A program made the position numbers and the translations under genes. Below, piece after piece: positions 1 to 6,950 of a DNA stretch of 11,850 nucleotides. Origin of the DNA: Candidatus Competibacteraceae bacterium (GTDB taxonomy: Bacteria > Pseudomonadota > Gammaproteobacteria > Competibacterales > Competibacteraceae); the NCBI GenBank assembly GCA_003527885.1, contig DPWB01000119.1, positions 1 to 11,850 of the forward strand, in the 5' to 3' direction. Within the stretch, counting starts at the first letter, position 1, and every line of letters begins with the position of its first letter. Under the pieces are notes generated by a model. It did not search any database. It was not told where the DNA came from and saw only the letters and a list, made by a program, of their open reading frames with translations.

Positions 1-2
1 TG

Positions 3-1178
3 CGCTTGCGCAAGGATGAAGACCGTCGCCTGCGCGCCGGCCATCTTTGGGTCTACAGCAACGAAATCGATGTCGCCGCCACCCCGCTGCGCGACTTTCA
101 GCCCGGTCAACCGGTCGCCATTCAGGCCAGCAACGGCAAGGCGCTCGGCACCGGCTACATCAACCCCCACGCGCTGCTGTGCGCCCGCTTGGTCAGCCGC
201 GATCTGGAGCACCCGCTCGGTCCGTCGCTGCTGGTGCATCGCCTCAACGTCGCGCTGAGTTTGCGCGAGCGCCTGTACGACAAACCGTTTTACCGATTGG
301 TCTACGGCGAAGGCGACGGATTGCCGGGCCTGATCGTGGATCGCTACGGCGACTTGTGTGTGGTCCAACTGACCACCGCCGGCATGGAGCGGATGAAAGA
401 CGAGATTCTTGCCGCCCTGCAAAAAGTGCTCAAACCGGCGGCGGTGCTCTGGCGCAACGACAGCCGGATGCGGGAAATAGAAGGCTTGGAGCGCACCGTC
501 GCCGACGCGGCGGGCGACGTGCCGGACACCGTGACGGTCGAGGAAGACGGGCTGCGCTTTCAAGTCGCACCGCGCACCGGCCAGAAAACCGGCTGGTTTT
601 ACGACCAGCGCGACAACCGCGCCCGGCTGGATCGCTACGTCGCGGGCCGGCGGGTGCTGGATGTGTTCAGTTATGTCGGCGCGTGGGGCATCCGGGCGGC
701 GGCGCGCGGCGCGCGGGAAGTGCTGTGCGTCGATTCCTCCGCCGCCGCGCTGGGGCAGGCGACGACCAACGCCGCGCTGAACGGCGTCGGCGACCGGGTG
801 CAAACCCGCCAAGGCGACGCTTTCGAAATCCTCAAACAGTTGCGCGAAGCCCGCGAGCGGTTCGATGTGGTGATCGTCGATCCGCCGGCCTTCATCAAAC
901 GCCGCAAGGACTTCAAGGAAGGCGCGCTGGCCTACCGGCGGCTCAACGAAATGGCGATGCAGGTGCTGGAGCGCGACGGGCTGCTCATCGCCTGCTCCTG
1001 CTCGCAATTGCTGTCCCGCGATATCCTGGTGCAAACCCTGCTGCAAGGGGCGCGGCATCTCGACCGCAACTTGGTGATTCTGGAGCACGGCCGCCAAGGC
1101 CCGGACCATCCGGCGCCACCGGCCATTCCCGAAACCGACTATCTTAAGATGGTCGTCGCGCGGGTTTTGCCCGCTTGA
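3..1178 (+). CDS. rlmI: RlmI-like 23S rRNA (cytosine-C5) methyltransferase, 5' end cut by the window
   Basis: Class I SAM-dependent RNA methyltransferase of the RlmI family, which methylates C5 of a cytosine in 23S rRNA (C1962 in E. coli). The first in-frame residues read RLRKDEDRRLRAGHLWVYSNEI, the usual beginning of the N-terminal PUA-like domain minus a few residues. The true start therefore lies just upstream of the window, and the TTG at 6 is unlikely to be the initiator. Numbering from base 6: GEGDGLPG at 101-108, the TGQKTGWFYDQRDNR block at 191-205, the SAM-binding motif VLDVFSYVGAWG at 217-228, acidic VDSS at 242-245, the VDPPAF motif at 291-296, and the CSCS segment at 330-333, where family members carry a conserved SCS. 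About 390 residues are visible against 396 in E. coli RlmI. The exact target base is inferred from family membership; another m5C methyltransferase of the same family remains possible. Confidence 0.9.
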   Translation, partial: RLRKDEDRRLRAGHLWVYSNEIDVAATPLRDFQPGQPVAIQASNGKALGTGYINPHALLCARLVSRDLEHPLGPSLLVHRLNVALSLRERLYDKPFYRLVYGEGDGLPGLIVDRYGDLCVVQLTTAGMERMKDEILAALQKVLKPAAVLWRNDSRMREIEGLERTVADAAGDVPDTVTVEEDGLRFQVAPRTGQKTGWFYDQRDNRARLDRYVAGRRVLDVFSYVGAWGIRAAARGAREVLCVDSSAAALGQATTNAALNGVGDRVQTRQGDAFEILKQLREARERFDVVIVDPPAFIKRRKDFKEGALAYRRLNEMAMQVLERDGLLIACSCSQLLSRDILVQTLLQGARHLDRNLVILEHGRQGPDHPAPPAIPETDYLKMVVARVLPA

Positions 1179-1308
1179 ACGGTTCCGGCGACCTCGCGTG
1201 GAGAGCCGCTGACGGAGCGTTCTCCGCGTCGCGCCTGTAGCTAAAACCGACCAGTTTGATAAATAATCTCCTTCCATCCATTGTGCCTGACCAGAGGGGA
1301 ACCCATCC
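1179..1308. other. rlmI-to-CBS intergenic gap with a small hairpin
   Basis: A 130-base gap. It holds a perfect 5-bp inverted repeat CGGAG-CGTT-CTCCG at 1213-1226, with no T-run after it, so it is not a convincing intrinsic terminator. It is followed by a short AT-richer stretch (about 1240-1270, TTGATAAATAAT). A promoter for the CBS gene probably lies here, but no -35/-10 pair with good spacing stands out. Confidence 0.4.
1293..1300 (+). promoter_or_regulatory. Ribosome binding site of the CBS-domain gene
   Basis: The purine run AGAGGGGA ends 8 bases before the ATG at 1309. It is one of the stronger Shine-Dalgarno sites in the window and supports that start and an independent translation unit after rlmI. 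Confidence 0.7.
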
Positions 1309-1740
1309 ATGCTGCGGTTGAAGGAAATTTTGACGAACAAGGGCGGCCGCCCGGTGACCGTGCCGGAAGCCAGTACGATTGGCTCCGCGATCCGGCTCAT
1401 GAACGAGCATCGCGTCGGCTCGGTGATGGTGCAAAGCCCGAGCGGCGAACCGATCGGCATTCTGACCGAGCGTGATCTGGTGCGGCTCTACGCCCAGGGC
1501 GAAAGCGACTTCGAAACCATGCTGGTCAAGGATTGGATGACCACCGACATGACCACCGGGCAGCCGGACGATTCCGTCAGCGAAGTGCTGGCGATCATGA
1601 CCGTCAAGCGCTTCCGGCATCTGCCGGTGGTGGAAGAGACCCGGATGGTCGGCGTGGTCTCCATCGGCGACTTGGTCAAGGCGCAGTTGGAAGAAATCGC
1701 CTTCGAAGCCAAGGTGCTGCGCGAATACATTTCGTCTTGA
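1309..1740 (+). CDS. Two-CBS-domain protein
   Basis: A small stand-alone protein of 143 residues made almost wholly of a CBS pair (Bateman module), a fold that binds adenine nucleotides such as AMP, ATP, NAD or SAM and usually senses energy state. CBS1 spans roughly residues 9-62 and ends in the typical GEPIGILTERDLVR segment. CBS2 spans roughly 71-127 and has VKDWMTT at its entry, RHLPVV at 103-108 and GVVSIGDLVK at the end. No catalytic or DNA-binding domain is attached and there is no signal peptide or membrane segment, so it is presumably cytosolic and acts on a partner. The ATG is preceded by a good ribosome binding site. Gammaproteobacteria carry several such proteins of unknown partner. 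The ligand and role cannot be read from the sequence. Confidence 0.93.
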   Translation: MLRLKEILTNKGGRPVTVPEASTIGSAIRLMNEHRVGSVMVQSPSGEPIGILTERDLVRLYAQGESDFETMLVKDWMTTDMTTGQPDDSVSEVLAIMTVKRFRHLPVVEETRMVGVVSIGDLVKAQLEEIAFEAKVLREYISS

Positions 1741-1793
1741 ACTCGGATCGGAGTCCGGGGCCAGCGCACGCCGACGCCCGTTCGCCCCCCGTC

Positions 1794-2234
1794 ATGGATG
1801 CCGCGCCCCGCTTTTGGGAAAGCAAGCCGCTCGCCGAATTGACGCCCGTCGAATGGGAAGCGCTGTGCGACGGCTGCGGCAAGTGTTGCCTGCACAAGCT
1901 GGAAGATGAGGATAGCGGCGAATTGTTTCATACCAACGTCGCCTGCAAGCTGCTCGACCTCGGCACCGGCCGTTGCACCCGCTACGCCGAGCGCCTTCGC
2001 TGGGTGCCGGACTGCGTGCAACTGACGCCCGGCTTGGCCCGCCACGCGAACTGGCTACCGCCGACCTGCGCCTATCGCCTGCGGGCGGAAGGTCGGCCGC
2101 TACCGGCCTGGCATCCGCTGCGGACCGGCCAAGCGGATTCGACCCGGCGCGCCGGCATGAGCGTGTGCGGCTGGGCCGTGCCGGAGCGGCGGGCGCGGCG
2201 GCTGGAAGACCACATCATCGAGTGCCTGCCATGA
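1794..2234 (+). CDS. ycgN: YcgN/UPF0260-like Cys-rich protein (YkgJ-type zinc/iron-chelating domain)
   Basis: A soluble protein of 146 residues with ten cysteines at 25, 28, 31, 32, 51, 61, 74, 92, 125 and 144. The opening CDGCGKCC cluster (25-32) followed by further spaced Cys is the signature of the YkgJ/YcgN family, annotated as a putative zinc- or iron-chelating domain; no enzymatic activity is established. The length matches E. coli YcgN (about 150). The start is the first ATG of the frame after the preceding gene; no ATG, GTG or TTG occurs in frame between the CBS stop and 1794. No good Shine-Dalgarno precedes it. The stop codon overlaps the start of the next gene (ATGA at 2231-2234), so the two are probably translationally coupled. 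In E. coli ycgN lies close to minCDE (recalled), and the min operon here is only about 3 kb away. Function unknown. Confidence 0.93.
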   Translation: MDAAPRFWESKPLAELTPVEWEALCDGCGKCCLHKLEDEDSGELFHTNVACKLLDLGTGRCTRYAERLRWVPDCVQLTPGLARHANWLPPTCAYRLRAEGRPLPAWHPLRTGQADSTRRAGMSVCGWAVPERRARRLEDHIIECLP

Positions 2235-2929
2235 AAGTCCGCTGCATCACCCTGGGCGCGTTCCAGGTCAACGCCTATCTGCTCGAAGACCCCGCCACCG
2301 GCCATTGCGCCGTGGTGGACACCGGCGAGGGGCCGGCTCTGGCGGAGGGGCTCGTCAAAATGGACCCGCGCCCGGACCTGCGGGCGATCTTGCTGACTCA
2401 CGCCCATTTCGATCACGCGGGGGGGTTGGCGGACGTGCAGCGGGAATATCCCGAAGCGGTCACGTATTTGCCGACGCTGGAGCGGGAACTGTTCGAGATG
2501 CTGCCCCGCCAGGGCTCGATGATGTTCGGGATGCCGGAATTCGACCGGCCGTGCGGGCGGATCGACCGCTATGTCGCGGACGGCGATGAGATCGGAGTGG
2601 GCGAATGGCGCTTCAAGTTCCTGTCCACGCCCGGCCATACGCCCGGCCAGGGCTGCTATTACGACGACAAGTACGTCTTTTCCGGCGACACGCTGTTCGC
2701 CGGCAGCATCGGCCGCACCGATTTTCCGCTCAGCGATCCCGACCTGATGTGGGCGAGCCTGCGGCGGTTGCTGGAATTGCCCGGCCACCTGATCGTGTGC
2801 AGCGGCCACGGTCCCGCGACCACGCTGGACGAAGAGCTGCGCGGCAATCCGTTCCTGGATTACCTGCGCCGCGAGCGCGGCCTGCCCAGCTTCAGCTCCG
2901 ACATGGCGCCCGGTCCGCGCTGGGGCTGA
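2231..2929 (+). CDS. Metallo-beta-lactamase-fold hydrolase, glyoxalase II / YcbL-like
   Basis: A 232-residue member of the MBL superfamily. All metal-binding residues of a two-metal glyoxalase-II-like site are present: THAHFDH giving H57, H59, D61 and H62, then H136 in TPGHTPG, bridging D153 in SGDTLF, and H193 in SGHGP. GRTDFP at 161-166 and the closing GNPFL (205-209) resemble E. coli YcbL, a short type II glyoxalase-like enzyme lacking the long C-terminal helical domain of GloB. A thioester hydrolase acting on S-lactoylglutathione or a related small thioester is the best guess. Persulfide dioxygenase is less likely given the overall YcbL resemblance. No signal peptide, so cytosolic. The ATG overlaps the ycgN stop (ATGA), implying coupled translation; a ribosome binding site of its own is weak. 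The substrate is not determinable from sequence. Confidence 0.94.
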   Translation: MKVRCITLGAFQVNAYLLEDPATGHCAVVDTGEGPALAEGLVKMDPRPDLRAILLTHAHFDHAGGLADVQREYPEAVTYLPTLERELFEMLPRQGSMMFGMPEFDRPCGRIDRYVADGDEIGVGEWRFKFLSTPGHTPGQGCYYDDKYVFSGDTLFAGSIGRTDFPLSDPDLMWASLRRLLELPGHLIVCSGHGPATTLDEELRGNPFLDYLRRERGLPSFSSDMAPGPRWG

Positions 2930-2934
2930 TGGCG

Positions 2935-3714
2935 ATGTGCGAACTGCTCGGGATGAGCGCCAACGTGCCGACCGATATCTGCTTCAGCTTCACCGGCCTG
3001 ATGCAGCGCGGCGGCAAAACGGGGCCGCACCGGGATGGCTGGGGCATCGCTTTTTACGAGGGGCGCGGCTGCCGGGCCTTTCACGATCCCAACCCCAGCG
3101 CCGAGTCCGAAATCGCCCGGCTGGTGCAGCGTTACGCCATCAAGAGCCTCATCGTCGTCAGCCACATCCGCCGCGCCAACCGGGGCCGGATTTGCCTGGA
3201 AAACACCCATCCGTTCAGCCGCGAGCTGTGGGGGCGGAACTGGGTGTTCGCCCACAACGGCCAACTGCGCGGGGTGAAGCGGCTGCCGCTCGACCATTAC
3301 CGGCCCATCGGCACCACCGACAGCGAGCACGCTTTCTGCTGGCTGCTGGGCCATATCCGCGACCGTTTCCCCCGACCGCCGCGCCGGCCGGTCGATTTAT
3401 GGCGTTGCGTTCGGGCCTTGAGCCTGGAATTGAATCGGCTTGGGGTGTTCAATTTTCTGCTCAGCGACGCTCGCCACCTGTACGCCCATTGCGGCACGCA
3501 ACTGTCTTGGTTGACCCGTCGCGCGCCGTTCGGCCAAGCCCGGCTGATGGACGCCGATATGCTGGTTGATTTTCAGGCCGAAACCACGCCCGACGATGTC
3601 GTGACCGTGATTGCGACCCAACCGCTGACCGGCAACGAGGCCTGGACGGTGATGCCGCCCGGCGCCTTGACGGTGTTCAACGCCGGCGAGCGGGTGGCGG
3701 AGTTCTGCGTTTAA
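2935..3714 (+). CDS. yafJ: YafJ-like class II glutamine amidotransferase
   Basis: A 259-residue Ntn-type glutamine amidotransferase domain with no fused synthetase domain, very close to E. coli YafJ (about 255 residues). The second ATG (2935) is chosen over the one at 2929 because it places Cys at position 2 ([10 protein letters not shown]). Class II enzymes use Cys1, exposed by Met removal, as nucleophile. Start 2935 also gives better spacing from the GGGG at 2922-2925. Glutamine-site motifs follow: HIRRAN at 77-82, NTHPF at 90-94, AHNGQL at 106-111 and TDSEHAF at 128-134. The C-terminal [19 protein letters not shown] segment is also typical. The acceptor of the ammonia, or whether the protein is simply a glutaminase or amidase, is unknown for this family. 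It follows the MBL gene by 5 bases and its TAA interlocks with the stop of the opposite-strand NlpC/P60 gene. Confidence 0.95.
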   Translation: MCELLGMSANVPTDICFSFTGLMQRGGKTGPHRDGWGIAFYEGRGCRAFHDPNPSAESEIARLVQRYAIKSLIVVSHIRRANRGRICLENTHPFSRELWGRNWVFAHNGQLRGVKRLPLDHYRPIGTTDSEHAFCWLLGHIRDRFPRPPRRPVDLWRCVRALSLELNRLGVFNFLLSDARHLYAHCGTQLSWLTRRAPFGQARLMDADMLVDFQAETTPDDVVTVIATQPLTGNEAWTVMPPGALTVFNAGERVAEFCV

Positions 3715-4262
3715 CTGGAGGGGATGCGCCCCGCCGGCCAGCGCCCGAGCGCCGGGGCGGTCGCCCCGCCCAGGTAAGTGGCGCCTCCGACCAGATGTTG
3801 CCGCCAGTAACGTTGGTTGAGGCTGACCTTGCGGACCTGGCCGCCACTGGAGGAGGCGTGGATCATTTGACCCTTGCCGGCGTAGATTCCGACATGGGAA
3901 ACCGCGCCGGTGCCGTCGGTGCGGAAAAACAGCAAATCGCCCGGCAAAACCTTGGGTTGGGGCCGACCGCTTTCGAACTGTTGGGCCGCCGTGCGCGGCA
4001 CCCGAATGCCGGCCCGCGAATACGTAAATTGCACCAAGCCGCTGCAATCCACGCCCTCGGGTGACTCGCCGCCCAGCCGGTACGGGGTGCCGATCAGCCG
4101 TTCGGCGGACGCCAGGATGCGCTGGCGGACGCCGGTGTGATCGCCGCGCGAGCTCGCGGTCGCGCCCGGGTGTGAGGGGGTGGCGCAGCCGCTCAGCCAG
4201 AGCAGTCCGACCAGCAGTGGCAACAGATAAAGCGTCCGGTGGATAGGCGCTGGGACGGGCAT
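3711..4262 (-). CDS. NlpC/P60 family lipoprotein, peptidoglycan endopeptidase
   Basis: A 183-residue secreted cell-wall hydrolase. The N-terminus has a basic/polar start, a hydrophobic stretch (about residues 11-22) and a lipobox LSGC with the lipidated Cys at 26, so the mature protein should be an outer-membrane-anchored lipoprotein facing the periplasm. A short linker (27-45) leads into one NlpC/P60 domain with catalytic Cys73 in DCSGLVQF, His123 in SHVGIY and His135 in MIHASS, the usual Cys-His-His triad. Family enzymes such as E. coli MepS (Spr) and NlpC cleave D-Glu-mDAP bonds or crosslinks in peptidoglycan stems. Which of these it matches cannot be settled, so no symbol is given. A GGGGA ribosome binding site lies 9 bases before the start. 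It converges on yafJ with a 4-base overlap and diverges from slyD. Confidence 0.94.
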   Translation of the reverse strand: MPVPAPIHRTLYLLPLLVGLLWLSGCATPSHPGATASSRGDHTGVRQRILASAERLIGTPYRLGGESPEGVDCSGLVQFTYSRAGIRVPRTAAQQFESGRPQPKVLPGDLLFFRTDGTGAVSHVGIYAGKGQMIHASSSGGQVRKVSLNQRYWRQHLVGGATYLGGATAPALGRWPAGRIPSS

Positions 4263-4316
4263 GATGGCAGTTCCCCGGCAGTGGTCATCGCGACGCGAAA
4301 GGAATTTTGCAAGACT

Positions 4317-4322
4317 ACTATA
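4317..4322 (-). promoter_or_regulatory. Putative -10 element for the NlpC/P60 gene
   Basis: TATAGT on the minus strand, about 55 bases upstream of the NlpC/P60 start, in the AT-richest part of the divergent intergenic region. The matching -35 region (minus-strand CTGATT at 4340-4345, 17-base spacing) is poor, so this is a weak call. Confidence 0.35.
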
Positions 4323-4387
4323 GAGGATGGCGCGGTGGAAATCAGGGGGTGCAAATGAACCGGCGGCGGCTTTGCAAACGCGGTTTC

Positions 4388-4418
4388 TTGCGCGAACGCA
4401 GGTGGGATGGGCTATAGT
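4388..4418 (+). promoter_or_regulatory. Putative slyD promoter
   Basis: TTGCGC at 4388-4393 and TATAGT at 4413-4418, separated by 19 bases. The -10 matches the sigma-70 consensus at five of six positions; the -35 is partial and the spacer is long. It lies about 32 bases upstream of the slyD ATG, a plausible place for a start site with a short leader. Confidence 0.45.
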
Positions 4419-4449
4419 AAAGCCCTAATTACAGATCATAGGTACGCCC

Positions 4450-4929
4450 ATGAAAGCAGCTCACGGCAGGGTGGTGGCTCTGCACTATACCCTCACCGAC
4501 GATGAGGGCCTGCTGCTCGATTCCAGCCGGGGACACGAACCGCTCGTTTACCTGCACGGCTACGGCAACATCATTCGGGGTCTGGAAACCGCGCTGGAGG
4601 GGTGCGAGGCCGGCTTTCTGTCGACGGTCAAGGTCGCGCCCGCCGACGGCTACGGCGCTTTCAACCCCGAGGCGGTGTTCGAAGTGCCGCGCGGGCAATT
4701 TCCGCCCGAGGAAGACATACAGGTCGGAATGGAGGTTCGGGGCGAGAACGAGCACGGCCTGATGGCGTTCAGGGTCGTGGCGGTGAACGATCGGGGCGTA
4801 GTTTTGGACGGCAATCACCCGATGGCCGGCAAGAACCTGAATTTCGACGTCGAGGTGTTGGGCGTGCGTGATGCGACAGCCCAGGAATTGTCCCACGGCC
4901 ACGTGCACGCGCACGGTCACGATCATTGA
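4450..4929 (+). CDS. slyD: SlyD, FKBP-type peptidyl-prolyl isomerase and metallochaperone with alternating-His tail
   Basis: A cytosolic 159-residue protein of the SlyD family. The FKBP part is split by an insert-in-flap chaperone domain, as is usual: FKBP residues about 1-69 and 126-141 (VVALHYTLTDDEG, LDSS, then GYGNIIRGLETALEGCEAG) surround the flap domain at about 70-125. DGNHPMAGKNL at 120-130 is a hallmark of SlyD. The family isomerises prolyl bonds, holds unfolded proteins and delivers nickel to hydrogenase maturation through a metal-binding tail. Here the tail is very short: six His at 149, 151, 153, 155, 157 and 159, strictly alternating and ending the protein, with no Cys. E. coli SlyD has a much longer His/Cys-rich tail. 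The gene stands alone between a divergent lipoprotein gene and minC. Only a weak AGG precedes the ATG. Confidence 0.95.
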   Translation: MKAAHGRVVALHYTLTDDEGLLLDSSRGHEPLVYLHGYGNIIRGLETALEGCEAGFLSTVKVAPADGYGAFNPEAVFEVPRGQFPPEEDIQVGMEVRGENEHGLMAFRVVAVNDRGVVLDGNHPMAGKNLNFDVEVLGVRDATAQELSHGHVHAHGHDH

Positions 4930-4984
4930 GGGAGAGGGCGCGAGCCGCTGGGCCGCAAACGTGTTCTCCACTGGGATGGATGTG

Positions 4985-4990
4985 TAAAAT
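4985..4990 (+). promoter_or_regulatory. Possible -10 element upstream of minC
   Basis: TAAAAT sits 42 bases before the minC start in the only AT-rich part of the 103-base slyD-minC gap. No convincing -35 hexamer is found at 16-18 bases (the best is TTCTCC at 15), so this is tentative. Confidence 0.35.
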
Positions 4991-5032
4991 AACGCCAATA
5001 ATCAAGCGTTCGGTCGAGGTTTTCCGCTCTGT

Positions 5033-5749
5033 ATGCTGCTGCGCTCCCCTGTCGCAAACGAAATTGCCCTGCCCTTCGAGCTCAAGGGCAGTTTATTCAC
5101 CCTGACGGTCCTGCGGCTTTTTCGGTCGGACCCAACAGCGATCGAGCGCCATCTGGCGGAAAAAATCAAGCAGGCGCCCAGCTTCTTCAACGACACGCCG
5201 GTGGTGATCGATTTGGAAGCGCTGGCGGATTCCAAGGAAGGGGTGGATTTCAAGGGGCTCTACGAACTGCTGCGGGGGCGTGGCATGATACCGGTGGGCA
5301 TCCGCAACGGCAGCCCGAAACAGCACGCGGCGGCCCGCCGGGCGGGATTGCCGGTGTTGCCGGAGAGTCGGTCCGGCGGTGGCCCCAAGAAGCCTGATCC
5401 GCCCGAGCCGACGCCGGCGCGCACGCGCGTGGTCGCGCATTCGGTTCGCTCGGGCCAGGAAGTGTATGTCGCGGACGGCGATCTGATCGTGCTGGGTGCG
5501 GTCAGCGCCGGCGCCGATGTCATGGCGGACGGCAACATCCACGTTTATGGCCCCTTGCGCGGCCGGGCTTTGGCGGGCGTCAAGGGCGATGTGGATACCT
5601 GGATTTTCTGTCAGCTCCTCGAAGCTCAATTGGTTTCGATCGCCGGGCGCTACGAGGTTTACGAGCAGCTGGATGCGTCCGAGCGGGGTAAGGCCGTACA
5701 GATTCATTTGAGGGAAGAACGCTTGATCATCGAACCGTTGACCCGCTGA
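5033..5749 (+). CDS. minC: MinC, septum site-determining inhibitor of FtsZ
   Basis: A 238-residue cell division inhibitor, the effector of the Min system, which blocks FtsZ ring assembly near the poles when recruited by MinD. The N-terminal FtsZ-inhibiting domain covers about 1-105 (LPFELKGSLFTLTVLRLF, then APSFFNDTPVVIDLEAL). A Pro-rich linker follows (about 118-135). The C-terminal beta-helical domain, which dimerises and binds MinD and FtsZ tails, covers about 136-238 with the conserved VRSGQ, DLIVLGAVSAGADVMADGNIHVYG and RGRALAG segments. The length is close to E. coli MinC (231). The ATG at 5033 is used; its Shine-Dalgarno is weak (GAGG about 14 bases upstream). It is the first gene of minCDE, 62 bases before minD. 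Confidence 0.97.
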   Translation: MLLRSPVANEIALPFELKGSLFTLTVLRLFRSDPTAIERHLAEKIKQAPSFFNDTPVVIDLEALADSKEGVDFKGLYELLRGRGMIPVGIRNGSPKQHAAARRAGLPVLPESRSGGGPKKPDPPEPTPARTRVVAHSVRSGQEVYVADGDLIVLGAVSAGADVMADGNIHVYGPLRGRALAGVKGDVDTWIFCQLLEAQLVSIAGRYEVYEQLDASERGKAVQIHLREERLIIEPLTR

Positions 5750-5811
5750 TGCAGCGGGCGAGCGGGATGATCCGTTCGAGTGGGATTAACCTAACAGGGT
5801 GAGATAGCAGC

Positions 5812-6624
5812 TTGGCAACCGTCATCGTCGTGACCTCCGGCAAGGGGGGCGTGGGCAAGACCACAACCAGCGCCAGTTTCGCCACCGGTTTGGCCATGCG
5901 CGGCTACCGGACCGTGGTGATCGATTTCGATGTAGGATTGCGCAACCTCGACTTGATCATGGGTTGCGAGCGCCGGGTCGTTTATGACTTTATCAACGTC
6001 ATCAACAACGAGGCCAACCTGAATCAGGCGCTGATTCGGGACAAGCGCGTCGAGAATCTTTACATCCTGCCCGCCTCGCAGACCCGGGACAAAGAAGCCT
6101 TGACCAAGGAAGGGGTCGAAAAAATCCTAAACGAGCTCCGCCAAGGGTTCGAATACATCGTCTGCGATTCGCCGGCCGGGATCGAGCGGGGCGCCCTGAT
6201 GGCGCTGTATTACGCCGACGAAGCCCTGGTGGTGACCAACCCGGAAGTTTCCTCGGTGCGCGACTCCGACCGGATTCTCGGGATTCTGGCCAGCCGCTCG
6301 CGGCGGGCCGAACAGGGCGACGAGCCGGTCAAGGAACATCTGGTGCTGGCGCGCTACGCGCCCGACCGCGCCCATCGCGGCGACATGTTGAGCATTCAGG
6401 ACGTGTTGGAAATTCTGGGCATTCCCCTGTTGGGCGTGATTCCCGAATCGCCGGCGGTCTTGCAGTCCTCCAATGCCGGCGTCCCCGTCATTTTGGAAGA
6501 CGGCAGCGACGCGGGCGCCGCGTATGCCGATTTGGTCGACCGGTTTCTGGGCAAGGAATTGCCGCACCGGTTCATCGACATTCCGAAGAAGGGGTTTTTG
6601 AAGCGCCTGTTTGGCGGAGGCTAA
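5812..6624 (+). CDS. minD: MinD, membrane-cycling ATPase of the Min system
   Basis: A 270-residue ParA/MinD-type ATPase that oscillates between cell poles, binds MinC at the membrane and is released by MinE. The deviant Walker A GKGGVGKTT lies at 10-18 with signature Lys11 and Lys16; D38 and D40 lie in IDFDVGLRN. CDSPAGIERGAL at about 118-129 is the Walker B region. The C-terminus ends in the amphipathic membrane-targeting helix KKGFLKRLFGGG. The start is a TTG at 5812: the encoded (M)ATVIVVTSGKGG lines up residue for residue with E. coli MinD, and no ATG or GTG fits nearby. A loose purine stretch GGGTGAG lies about 12 bases upstream. Near identity to the family over the whole length makes function secure. 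Confidence 0.98.
   Translation: MATVIVVTSGKGGVGKTTTSASFATGLAMRGYRTVVIDFDVGLRNLDLIMGCERRVVYDFINVINNEANLNQALIRDKRVENLYILPASQTRDKEALTKEGVEKILNELRQGFEYIVCDSPAGIERGALMALYYADEALVVTNPEVSSVRDSDRILGILASRSRRAEQGDEPVKEHLVLARYAPDRAHRGDMLSIQDVLEILGIPLLGVIPESPAVLQSSNAGVPVILEDGSDAGAAYADLVDRFLGKELPHRFIDIPKKGFLKRLFGGG
6616..6620 (+). promoter_or_regulatory. Ribosome binding site of minE inside the end of minD
   Basis: A perfect GGAGG core lies 7 bases before the minE ATG, overlapping the last Gly codons of minD. It fixes the minE start and contrasts with the weak sites of minC and minD, suggesting high MinE translation. Confidence 0.8.
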
Positions 6625-6627
6625 GCC

Positions 6628-6909
6628 ATGGGCCTGTTAGATTATTTTCGGACGCCTCCCAACAAGTCGGCCGCGCTGGCCAAGGAGCGGTTGCAGATCA
6701 TCGTGGCGCACGAGCGGGGCAGCAGCCGGCGCGGCAGCCCCGATTATCTGCCGGCGCTCAAAAAGGAACTGCTGGAGGTGGTGCGTAAATATGTGCCGAT
6801 CGATCAAAGCCAGGTCAAGGTGCATCTGGATCGCGAAGGCGGCTACGAGGTTTTGGAGTTGAATATCACGTTGCCCGATGAGGACCAGCGCCCTAGTTCG
6901 CCGCGCTAG
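6628..6909 (+). CDS. minE: MinE, topological specificity factor of the Min system
   Basis: A 93-residue protein that stimulates the MinD ATPase and drives pole-to-pole oscillation, so that MinC inhibits division only at the poles. The N-terminal membrane-targeting and anti-MinCD region is [11 protein letters not shown] followed by the contact helix [16 protein letters not shown] (residues about 16-31). The rest (about 32-93) is the beta-domain responsible for dimerisation, including [18 protein letters not shown]. The length fits E. coli MinE (88). It starts 3 bases after the minD stop with a strong GGAGG site. The stop TAG is followed immediately by a CCGGCC/GGCCGG hairpin. Confidence 0.97.
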   Translation: MGLLDYFRTPPNKSAALAKERLQIIVAHERGSSRRGSPDYLPALKKELLEVVRKYVPIDQSQVKVHLDREGGYEVLELNITLPDEDQRPSSPR

Positions 6910-6924
6910 CCGGCCGTTGGCCGG
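6910..6924. repeat. Hairpin after minE, CCGGCC-GTT-GGCCGG
   Basis: A perfect 6-bp inverted repeat directly abutting the minE stop codon, with a 3-base loop. No T-run follows on either strand, so it is not a classical intrinsic terminator. It may mark or protect the minCDE mRNA end. A closely similar hairpin occurs at 8752-8769. Confidence 0.5.
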
Positions 6925-6950
6925 ATCGGGAAACGGCGGGCGCGCCAGCC

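Noticed and set aside
6..8. TTG at 6 as the start of the rRNA methyltransferase
   Set aside because: The frame continues upstream to the window edge with family-like residues (RLRKDEDRRL), so the gene is truncated by the window rather than starting here.
571..596. ACCGGCC...ACCGGCT-like words resembling the GC hairpins
   Set aside because: They lie in the conserved RlmI coding motif TGQKTGW and form no good stem; they are explained by the protein sequence.
1203..1225. Partial resemblance of GAGCCGCTG...GTTCTCC here and at 4942-4969
   Set aside because: Only two short words match and their spacing differs by 5 bases; this is too weak to call a dispersed repeat.
2929..2931. First ATG (overlapping the MBL stop) as the yafJ start
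   Set aside because: It would place the catalytic Cys at position 4. The ATG at 2935 yields Met-Cys as class II amidotransferases require and has better ribosome-site spacing.
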